Part shown: positions 6,179 to 11,355 of the stretch, piece by piece
Numbering within the stretch: the first letter of the stretch is position 1
Layout of the letters: each line of letters starts with the position of its first letter
Assembly: GCA_964602655.1 (NCBI GenBank)
Contig: CAZRSF010000114.1
Coordinates: forward strand, 1 to 11,355
Reading direction: 5' to 3'
DNA length: 11,355 nt
From: Moduliflexus sp964602655
Lineage (GTDB): Bacteria; Moduliflexota; Moduliflexia; Moduliflexales; Moduliflexaceae
Notes under the pieces: model-generated
Told to the model about the DNA's origin: nothing
Databases searched by the model: none
Seen by the model: the letters and a program-made list of their open reading frames with translations, nothing else
Position numbers and translations under genes: made by a program

Positions 6179-6206
6179 ATAATTCTATCTCAGGAGGACA
6201 TTATTC

Positions 6207-7973
6207 ATGTCAGCAGAAGAAGTAAAAGACCTACAATTATCAAGTGAAGAGTTGGAATCTGCGGAATCATTCAGTGATCCGGAGGTGGCCAAACTCTTAG
6301 AACGTTCCTTTCAGAATGTCGAAGAAGGCCGGATTGTCAGAGGGACAATTGTCCAGATTCATGACAGCGACGCGCTGATTGACATCGGTTACAAATCAGA
6401 AGGAACCATTTCGCTGCGCGAGTTTAAGAATGCGAATGGCGAGCAAGTTGAAGTGCATGTCGGGGATGAAGTGGATGTATTTCTCGAAAGCACGGAAGAC
6501 GAAAACGGCTTAGTGGTGCTGTCGAAAGAGAAAGCCGACCGTATCCAAATCTGGGAAGACATCACCAAATCGTTCGAAGAGGAACGCGTGGTGGAAGGCA
6601 AAGTCTGCGAACGCATCAAAGGCGGCTTGTCGGTGGACATCGGCGTCAAAGCGTTCTTGCCTGGTTCTCAGGTAGATTTGCGCCCGATTCGCAACTTAGA
6701 AAGCCTGATCGGTCAGACGATTCGCACCAAAATCATCAAATTGAACCGGCGGCGCGGAAATATCGTGTTGTCACGCCGTTCAATCCTGGAAGCAGAGCGC
6801 GAATCCGCGCGTCAGGATACGTTGGAGAATCTCGCAGAAGGCAAAATCATCAAAGGGATCGTCAAAAATATTACCGATTACGGTGTCTTTGTTGATCTTG
6901 GCGGCATTGACGGCTTACTGCACATCACGGATATTTCGTGGGGCCGCGTCAATCATCCTTCCGAATTGTTCCAACTTGGCGATGAAATCGAAGTCATCGT
7001 GCTGCAATACGATAAAGAACACGAAAAAGTGTCGCTCGGTTTGAAACAAAAATCCGAAGACCCCTGGGCCACCGCCGAACAGAAATATCAGGGCGGAACG
7101 CGGGTCAAAGGCAAAGTTGTCAGCATTACCGATTACGGCGCCTTTATCGAATTGGAAACTGGTGTAGAAGGTCTGGTACACATTTCTGAAATGTCCTGGA
7201 CAAAACGGGTCAAACATCCGTCGAAAGTCGTGTCGTTGAACGACATGGTGGAAGCGATTGTGTTAGACCTCGACAAGCAGAATCGCCGCATTTCGTTGGG
7301 TCTGAAACAGATCGAGTCGAATCCGTGGGCGGTTGTGGCTGAGAAATATCCTCCAGGCAGCATTGTGACCGGTATTGTTCGCAATCTGACCGACTTTGGC
7401 GCATTCATCGAATTGGCCGAAGGCATTGATGGTCTGGTGCATATCTCTGACATGTCCTGGACGACGCGCGTCAAACACCCGTCCGAAATCCTCAAAAAAG
7501 GGGAACAGGTACAGGCCGTGCTGCTTAGTATTGACGTGGAACATGAACGTCTGTCACTTGGCATCAAACAACTTCAGCCGAATCCCTGGGAAGGCATCGG
7601 GGACTCGATTGCTGTCGGGAATAATGTGACTGGTAAAATCGTGCGCTTGACCGATTTCGGCGCGTTTGTCGAGTTGACGAACGGCGTAGAAGGCTTGCTG
7701 CATGTGTCGGAAATTTCACAGCAGCATGTGAAAAAACCGGAAGATGTGCTGACAATCGGGCAGGAAATCACGGCAAAAGTGATCAAACTCGACGAAGACA
7801 ACCGGCGCATCGGTTTAAGTATCAAAGCGTATGAAGATGAAGTGCGCGGCCCGCTTCAGGAACAGGAAGAAGGCCAGGAAGCAGTTTCGGCTGAAGGTGA
7901 CGCTCCAGTGAGTGAAGAGACGCAAGCCTCTGAGCCTGCTGCCGACACTGAAGCTCCGCAAGAAAACGCATAA
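6207..7973 (+). CDS. rpsA: 30S ribosomal protein S1
   Basis: A 588-residue S1 protein that binds mRNA and helps load it on the 30S subunit. Six S1 (OB-fold) domains lie at about residues 37-110, 121-195, 208-283, 293-370, 380-457 and 467-544. Domains 3-6 carry the RNA-binding pattern of the type ITDYGVFVDL / GLLHITDISW / SLGLKQ, repeated with DYGAFIEL, DFGAFIEL and DFGAFVEL. Domains 1 and 2 are divergent, as in the ribosome-docking domains of proteobacterial S1. The last 44 residues are an acidic, Glu/Ala-rich disordered tail, giving a slightly longer protein than the E. coli one (557). The start has AGGAGG at 6192-6197, nine bases before ATG. A palindrome lies in the leader, and S1 genes in other bacteria are autoregulated through leader structure, so control here is plausible. 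A strong terminator ends the unit. Confidence 0.96.
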   Translation: MSAEEVKDLQLSSEELESAESFSDPEVAKLLERSFQNVEEGRIVRGTIVQIHDSDALIDIGYKSEGTISLREFKNANGEQVEVHVGDEVDVFLESTEDENGLVVLSKEKADRIQIWEDITKSFEEERVVEGKVCERIKGGLSVDIGVKAFLPGSQVDLRPIRNLESLIGQTIRTKIIKLNRRRGNIVLSRRSILEAERESARQDTLENLAEGKIIKGIVKNITDYGVFVDLGGIDGLLHITDISWGRVNHPSELFQLGDEIEVIVLQYDKEHEKVSLGLKQKSEDPWATAEQKYQGGTRVKGKVVSITDYGAFIELETGVEGLVHISEMSWTKRVKHPSKVVSLNDMVEAIVLDLDKQNRRISLGLKQIESNPWAVVAEKYPPGSIVTGIVRNLTDFGAFIELAEGIDGLVHISDMSWTTRVKHPSEILKKGEQVQAVLLSIDVEHERLSLGIKQLQPNPWEGIGDSIAVGNNVTGKIVRLTDFGAFVELTNGVEGLLHVSEISQQHVKKPEDVLTIGQEITAKVIKLDEDNRRIGLSIKAYEDEVRGPLQEQEEGQEAVSAEGDAPVSEETQASEPAADTEAPQENA

Positions 7974-7990
7974 GCTGTGGTTCTTCGCGC

Positions 7991-8031
7991 AACAGGCCAG
8001 ACATGTTCGACATGTCTGGCCTGTTTTTTTT
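7991..8031 (+). terminator. Strong intrinsic terminator after rpsA
   Basis: AACAGGCCAGACATG (7991-8005) and CATGTCTGGCCTGTT (8011-8025) form a perfect 15-bp stem with a five-base TTCGA loop. The T-run covers 8024-8031 (eight Ts, the first two also within the stem). The opposite strand has no T-run after the stem, so it acts only on + transcripts, shielding the convergent gene at 8036. Confidence 0.96.
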
Positions 8032-8035
8032 CTGC

Positions 8036-8365
8036 CTACCACTCTGTCGGTTTGGTCTGCTCCCATGCGTTTTTAATCGCGTCTTTCATTTCCTCGATTG
8101 ACATATCAGCATGAAGTTTCGCCTCTTCTTTAAAAATTACAGAGACGACGGCGCGCAGATCTTCACGAAATAATTTCTGCCGTGAGGACTCTTTGTCCGG
8201 TTCTGCAAACATCTCATCTTGCCCGCCATATTTTTGCAGTAAGACGGTAAGAATATCTATTTTTTCATGAGCATTCATAAGTATTTGCGCTGACGCCTCT
8301 GGCGGAGCAGTGCGCCATGATGGCGGCAGCGCGTCATAAAGAGGAATTATATTGACCTGAAACAT
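8036..8365 (-). CDS. Hypothetical protein, 109 residues
   Basis: I do not recognise this family. The protein starts MFQVNIIPLYDALPPSW, has a mid-region of charged, probably helical sequence (NAHEKIDILTVLLQKYGG, then FREDLRAVVSVIFKEE), and ends IEEMKDAIKNAWEQTKPTEW. It has no signal peptide or membrane segment and is likely cytoplasmic. A TTG at 8378-8380 would add five residues but has no ribosome binding site; ATG 8363-8365 has a weak AGG a few bases upstream and is preferred. A perfect -35 box TTGACA lies at 8409-8414 on this strand, without a good -10 at normal spacing. The gene is alone, converging on rpsA and separated from its upstream neighbour by repeat-rich DNA, so context gives no hint of function. 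Confidence 0.6.
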   Translation of the reverse strand: MFQVNIIPLYDALPPSWRTAPPEASAQILMNAHEKIDILTVLLQKYGGQDEMFAEPDKESSRQKLFREDLRAVVSVIFKEEAKLHADMSIEEMKDAIKNAWEQTKPTEW

Positions 8366-8500
8366 CCGACCTGCCAGCAAAAGAATACGCTCACGATTGC
8401 GGTCGAATTGTCAATCTTTTGTTACGCCGCTTCATTCTTTTTGCCGCAACATTTCCGGGACTTGCCAGTAGTCGCTCATCTTTAACCGCACATTATTCTC

Positions 8501-8530
8501 GTACCGGCGGACAAGGCTGTCCGCCGGTAC
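8501..8530. repeat. Single-hairpin GTACC/GGTAC element
   Basis: GTACCGGCGGACA (8501-8513) and TGTCCGCCGGTAC (8518-8530) form a perfect 13-bp stem with an AGGC loop. The outer GTACC/GGTAC arms match those of the elements at 1398 and 3183, but only one hairpin is enclosed, so the arms stack directly on it. No T-run follows. Confidence 0.88.
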
Positions 8531-8585
8531 GTAAACAGTTACAAAAATAATAAATTTTCACAGAGAGTTGCAAATGCCGCAGGAT

Positions 8586-8698
8586 TGTTAAGTTCTCGCC
8601 AAACGTTGTCATTGCGCGGAATGACAACGACGAAGCGATCTCGCTGGAATCAGGGATGGCGTTATCGCTGACACTCCGCGCAATGACAGAACTTAACA
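8586..8698. repeat. Two-block inverted repeat in intergenic DNA
   Basis: TGTTAAGTTCT (8586-8596) is complementary to AGAACTTAACA (8688-8698), and TGTCATTGCGCGGA (8607-8620) to TCCGCGCAATGACA (8675-8688). On the left the blocks are separated by ten bases, while on the right they abut, sharing one A. The right end is the unbroken form, so the left looks like the same unit with an insertion. Between them is AGCGATCTCGCT, a smaller palindrome. Confidence 0.8.
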
Positions 8699-8826
8699 GC
8701 CCTTCGACAGGCTCAGGACGAGCGGCAGAGAATATTATTTATGGTTGATATGCCTAATGCGCTCCCCCTACAAGAATAGAAGAAGCGCTGCACGCTGCAA
8801 AAAACGAGAGAACTGAAACAGGCTGA

Positions 8827-9252
8827 TTAAAAAACGAGGGTCAGTGAAGGTAGCAATGTTTTCAGATTATTGAGCACTTGCGGCTGCCAGTAGAGCTTTT
8901 GATTCCCTAAAATCCGCAGATGCGTCTGCTGTTCTTCCGCAAGAAGCATCACGAATTTCGACAGGATGTTAATCGCGGAACTATTGACGAATTGCAACTC
9001 CTGCACGTCCAATGTGAGCGTTGCGGGATGCTTATACACGACATCTACCAGGAGTTTCATAATTGAAGAATACCCGCCGATGGAGACTGATTGAGGCGTT
9101 GATGACGTCGGGGAGGCAGGGCGGTTTCGCGGTTCGTCATTTAATGCAATGTATCCATCAGTACCATATAATCTCAACACTCCGCGAATCGAAATCATTT
9201 GCGCGTCAACGTCATACGTCACATGATAATTGCTTCCGGCAATTTCTATCAT
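8827..9252 (-). CDS. STAS-like slr1659-family regulator
   Basis: A 141-residue protein resembling the cyanobacterial slr1659 group of small STAS-fold regulators. Conserved segments are GVLRLYG near residue 24, LTLDVQELQFVNSSAINILSKFVMLL in the middle (the NSSxINxLSKF motif, given here as a partial pattern of the STAS switch region), and the ending LYWQPQVLNNLKTLLPSLTLVF. Members are thought to work with an ATP-binding or kinase partner (slr1658-like); none is in this window. The protein carries about 27 extra residues, rich in Pro, Ser, Thr and Asn, between the DGY and IMKLL segments, which are nearly adjacent in the relatives I recall. The start is ATG 9252, ten bases after AAGGAG (9263-9268). 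An in-frame ATG nine codons upstream and a TTG before it would place that ribosome binding site inside the gene. Its own promoter lies at 9302-9329. Confidence 0.75.
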   Translation of the reverse strand: MIEIAGSNYHVTYDVDAQMISIRGVLRLYGTDGYIALNDEPRNRPASPTSSTPQSVSIGGYSSIMKLLVDVVYKHPATLTLDVQELQFVNSSAINILSKFVMLLAEEQQTHLRILGNQKLYWQPQVLNNLKTLLPSLTLVF

Positions 9253-9301
9253 AATTTTACGGCTCCTTTTTCGCATCAATCATAATGGCAAACCCGACGC
9301 A

Positions 9302-9329
9302 ATGATACACAACACGATGCTTCCGTCAA
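9302..9329 (-). promoter_or_regulatory. Sigma70-type promoter for the STAS-like gene
   Basis: Read on the - strand, TTGACG (9329-9324) is followed after 16 bases by TATCAT (9307-9302). Each hexamer matches consensus at five of six positions. The predicted start near 9295 leaves a leader of about 40 bases with AAGGAG close to the ATG at 9252. Confidence 0.6.
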
Positions 9330-9428
9330 CAAATTTATATGCAACCTGAAAATTTTTCTGATACCTGCCATTTTTTTAGAAATTATTTATTGACTCATTT
9401 CAGCCTGCTCACATGCAACTCCTGTAAT

Positions 9429-10334
9429 ATGAATCATATACGCAAACAATCATCCGAGCCGAAACGACAACTTGCCGCCAATTTCGGATACGGATATATT
9501 TTAGCCGCGTCCGTATTTTGGGGCACGACCGGCACGGCGCAAGCCTTTGCGCCGGAGGGAGCGCAGCCTGCTGTTGTTGGCGCGATTCGCATGTTGATTG
9601 GCGGCAGCGCGATGCTGCTCATGGCGATCAGCCTCAAGGCGTTTCAGGCCGCCCCGCCCTGGCCTAAAAAAGCGACATTTCTTGCGGCATGCGGCGTGGC
9701 GATCTACCAACTCTGCTTTTTTGCAGGCGTGGCAAAAACCGGCGTCGCCCTTGGAACGATTGTCACGATGGGAAGTTCACCCGTTTTTGCCGGATTATTG
9801 GGATGGTGGCTCTTGCGCGAGCGTCCGGGCGCGCGCTGGGGCGTGGCAACGGTGTTTGCCGTTTCAGGATGTGGGCTATTTGTCGCTGCCGGAGGCAAAT
9901 TACATCTCGATCCGCTTGGCATTCTTGCGGCATTAGGAGCAGGCGGCGGATACGCATTGTATTCGGTGTGCAGCAAAGATGTGTTGCACAAGCGTTCGTC
10001 GCTCGCCGGAACTTCGGTGATCTGTTCGCTGGCTGCGATGCTTTTGCTGCCCGTGTTATTGCTCGGCGACGCGCATTGGCTGACGCAACCTCGCGGCATG
10101 TTGGTCGCGCTGCATTTGGGTCTGATTGCCACTGCAACGCCCTATCTTCTCTTTGCGCGGGGCTTATTGACGACGCCCGTCGCAACTGCGGTCACATTAA
10201 CGCTCGCCGAGCCGCTGACAGCCGGTACATTGGGACTGCTCGTGCTTGGCGAGCGTTTTACGCCGCTCACCATACTTGGAATCGCCTGCATTCTGAGTGG
10301 TTTACTCATTTTATTCGTGAAAAAACGCGGCTAA
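9429..10334 (+). CDS. EamA/DMT-family permease
   Basis: A 301-residue inner-membrane transporter of the drug/metabolite superfamily, with two EamA repeats of five helices each (about residues 19-150 and 160-298), ten transmembrane segments in all. The first repeat begins GYGYILAASVFWGTTGTAQAF and contains AIRMLIGG. The second ends with TLAEPLTAGTLGLLVLGERFT, the usual LEPlxaxllgxlxLgE signature. Such proteins are usually metabolite or amino-acid exporters; the substrate cannot be predicted. The frame is open from ATG 9339, but the extra 30 residues (FSDTCHFFRNYLLTHF and so on) are not typical of the family. ATG 9429 gives the normal length, although neither start has a clear ribosome binding site. 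The gene is divergent from the STAS-like gene and converges on rmlA. Confidence 0.88.
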   Translation: MNHIRKQSSEPKRQLAANFGYGYILAASVFWGTTGTAQAFAPEGAQPAVVGAIRMLIGGSAMLLMAISLKAFQAAPPWPKKATFLAACGVAIYQLCFFAGVAKTGVALGTIVTMGSSPVFAGLLGWWLLRERPGARWGVATVFAVSGCGLFVAAGGKLHLDPLGILAALGAGGGYALYSVCSKDVLHKRSSLAGTSVICSLAAMLLLPVLLLGDAHWLTQPRGMLVALHLGLIATATPYLLFARGLLTTPVATAVTLTLAEPLTAGTLGLLVLGERFTPLTILGIACILSGLLILFVKKRG

Positions 10335-10366
10335 ATAAAAGAGTCAGACACGTTTTACATGTCTGA
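10333..10366 (-). terminator. Terminator for the rmlA operon (- strand)
   Basis: On the - strand TCAGACATGT (10366-10357) pairs with ACGTGTCTGA (10353-10344) over ten base pairs with one G-U wobble and a three-base loop. The T-rich tail CTCTTTTATTT follows (10343-10333). On the + strand the same hairpin has a C-A mismatch and no T-run, so it mainly serves the - strand. Confidence 0.75.
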
Positions 10367-10375
10367 ATCCTGCTT

Positions 10376-11107
10376 TCAAGCAAGCTTATTGGCGCCGGTT
10401 TGCGCGACAAGATTATTGGCGTGGAGCAACGACTCGAACGTCCCGGCATCCGTCCACCAGCCATCGAGAATGGCATACGTCATTTGCCCGCGTTCGATGT
10501 ACGCGTTGTTCACATCCGTAATTTCCAACTCTCCGCGTCCCGATGGTCTCAATTTTTCGACGATGTCATAGACCGTCGCGTCATAGAGATAAATGCCGAT
10601 CACGGCATAGTTCGATTTCGGATGCGCCGGTTTTTCTTCGATCCGAACGATACGTTCGCCATCCAATTCCGGCACGCCAAAACGCTGCGGATCAGTTACT
10701 TCTTTCAACAAGATTTTTGCGCCGCGTTGCTGTTGTTCGAATGCCTTGACCGCGTCAGCAATATTATTCTCGATAATATTATCGCCAAGCACGACGCAAA
10801 TCGAATCATCATCCGCAAAATGCCGGGTGAGTCCGAGCGCTTCGGCGATGCCGCCATGCCCTTCCTGGTAGGTGTAATGCACGTGCTCCAATCCGAATTC
10901 GCGCCCATCCCCTAACAGACAGAGAAAATCTCCGGCGTTATTTCCGCCGGTCACGACCATAATATCACGAATCCCCGCATTCACAAGCGTCTGAATCGGA
11001 TAGTAAATCATCGGCTTATCATACACCGGCAGCAAATGCTTATTGGTCACTTTCGTCAGCGGGTTCAGCCGCGTTCCCAGCCCTCCGGCCAGCACAATCC
11101 CTTTCAT
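10376..11107 (-). CDS. rmlA: Glucose-1-phosphate thymidylyltransferase-like sugar nucleotidylyltransferase (short RmlA type)
   Basis: A 243-residue enzyme of the NTP_transferase family that joins glucose 1-phosphate and dTTP into dTDP-glucose, the first step towards dTDP-rhamnose and related cell-surface sugars. The nucleotide-binding start MKGIVLAGGLGTRLNPLT is followed by KHLLPVYDKPMIYYP (Lys23). Asp109 in LGDNI is the likely metal ligand, EEKP is at 157-160, and Asp198 in ITDVNN is the second metal site. It is about 50 residues shorter than the tetrameric RmlA of enteric bacteria, lacking the C-terminal allosteric extension, like the short forms of many Firmicutes and archaea. The start has GGGAG at 11115-11119, seven bases from ATG. 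It lies about 100 bases downstream of an RmlC-like gene on the same strand, supporting dTDP as the nucleotide, though another NTP cannot be excluded. Confidence 0.88.
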   Translation of the reverse strand: MKGIVLAGGLGTRLNPLTKVTNKHLLPVYDKPMIYYPIQTLVNAGIRDIMVVTGGNNAGDFLCLLGDGREFGLEHVHYTYQEGHGGIAEALGLTRHFADDDSICVVLGDNIIENNIADAVKAFEQQQRGAKILLKEVTDPQRFGVPELDGERIVRIEEKPAHPKSNYAVIGIYLYDATVYDIVEKLRPSGRGELEITDVNNAYIERGQMTYAILDGWWTDAGTFESLLHANNLVAQTGANKLA

Positions 11108-11120
11108 CTCGTTTCTCCCA

Positions 11121-11202
11121 TGTAAGACGAAACTGTGTTTCGTTCATGCGAATATCAGCCTATGTATCAGGCGTTTGCGTCGAAATAAAATTTCGACCTA
11201 CA
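11121..11202. repeat. Composite palindromic element (TGTA/TACA, two inner hairpins)
   Basis: The outer arms TGTAAG (11121-11126) and CCTACA (11197-11202) pair over six positions in - strand RNA, with one G-U. Inside are two 7-bp hairpins: ACGAAAC/GTTTCGT (11127-11133 and 11137-11143, loop TGT) and TCGAAAT/ATTTCGA (11180-11186 and 11190-11196, loop AAA). A 36-base linker separates them. The two 23-nt halves are inverted copies differing at six positions, four of them two compensating pair changes. It fills most of the spacer between the RmlC-like gene and rmlA. Confidence 0.85.
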
Positions 11203-11209
11203 AGACTCG

Positions 11210-11355
11210 TTATCCATCCTTCCGATCCCAATCATAAGGAATCTCATTTTCATGCGGATGGACGCGGAATTCATCCGGCTCTTTATAGTCATACGGCATC
11301 GTCGGGATATTGATCACAATCGCCTCGTAGTCGCTCACCGCTTTGAAGCCATGAA
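11210..11355 (-). CDS. RmlC-like dTDP-4-dehydrorhamnose 3,5-epimerase family protein (C-terminal part)
   Basis: Only the last 47 codons are in the window; the gene continues past position 11355. The visible sequence begins HGFKAVSDYEAIVINIPT, continues with MPYDYKEPDEFRV, and ends IPYDWDRKDG before TAA (11212-11210). The HGF, N-I-P-T and PYDY/EPDE pattern and the IPYDW ending fit the cupin sugar epimerases of the RmlC family. True RmlC converts dTDP-4-keto-6-deoxyglucose to the 4-keto-rhamnose form, but divergent relatives of the group act on other nucleotide sugars, so no symbol is given. It is upstream of rmlA on the same strand and presumably in one transcription unit. Confidence 0.75.
   Translation of the reverse strand, partial: HGFKAVSDYEAIVINIPTMPYDYKEPDEFRVHPHENEIPYDWDRKDG

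Larger units (their letters stand above)
8381..8826. other. Repeat-rich non-coding stretch
   Basis: No gene is supported over about 445 bases. It holds a perfect GTACC-bounded hairpin (8501-8530), a two-block inverted repeat (8586-8698), and a short segment, CCTTCGACAGGCTCAGGACG with flanks (8701-8725), that looks like a dispersed intergenic repeat. The last 65 bases before the STAS-like gene show only a short direct repeat, AAAAAACGAG, repeated at its 3' end. Confidence 0.7.

Noticed and set aside
9339..9428. N-terminal extension of the EamA permease
   Set aside because: The 30 added residues are atypical and have no ribosome binding site; starting at 9429 gives the usual family length.
9689..10366. 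225-codon + strand frame inside the permease gene
   Set aside because: It is very rich in Arg and Cys, lies in another frame over a clear membrane-protein gene, and has no recognisable domain.
10400..10915. 171-codon + strand frame opposite rmlA
   Set aside because: It is antisense to a well-supported enzyme gene and its composition is that of a frame shadow.

Overview
The window is bacterial chromosome from an organism with a Gram-negative-type envelope: it has a binding-protein-dependent importer with a Sec signal peptide, a cmk-rpsA neighbourhood and a long six-domain S1 protein. The intergenic repeats and the slr1659-like STAS protein suggest a filamentous or little-cultured lineage; a candidate phylum such as KSB3/Modulibacteria is only a guess. 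There is one 10-base assembly gap (3207-3216). I see no tRNA, rRNA, CRISPR array, transposase or phage gene.

Layout, left to right. Positions 1-317 are non-coding, with two inverted-repeat elements and the leader of the first gene. Positions 318-4433 hold a three-gene ABC importer on the + strand: periplasmic binding protein, fused two-domain permease, and ATPase (AfuABC/FbpABC type; the substrate is not settled). A terminator-like hairpin and a 54-bp palindromic element separate binding protein and permease. A second, interrupted copy of the element separates permease and ATPase. Positions 4445-5265 hold two translationally coupled genes, an unrecognised 88-residue protein and a small nucleotidyltransferase of the MNT/AbiEii type, possibly a toxin-antitoxin-like pair. 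Then come cmk (5317-5997) and rpsA (6207-7973), the latter ending in a strong terminator. On the - strand follow an unknown 109-residue protein (8036-8365), about 460 bases of repeat-rich non-coding DNA, and an slr1659-like STAS-fold protein (8827-9252). A divergent + strand EamA/DMT permease (9429-10334) comes next. It converges on a - strand sugar-nucleotide operon: the C-terminus of an RmlC-like epimerase (11210-11355, running off the window) followed by a short RmlA-type nucleotidylyltransferase (10376-11107).

The most notable signal is in the non-coding DNA. Two unrelated-looking elements, at 1398-1451 and 11121-11202, share one architecture: two 23-nt half-units, each made of a short outer arm plus a small hairpin, facing each other so that a three-way junction can form. 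In both, the two halves differ almost only by paired, compensating changes that keep the inner hairpins. An interrupted copy (3183-3260), a lone half (5275-5297) and a single-hairpin relative (8501-8530) are also present. These look like a modular REP-like family placed between genes of the same transcription units.

I found no convincing new defence island or multigene enzymatic system. The best protein-level leads are the 88-residue/nucleotidyltransferase pair and the STAS-like protein with an unusual low-complexity insertion.
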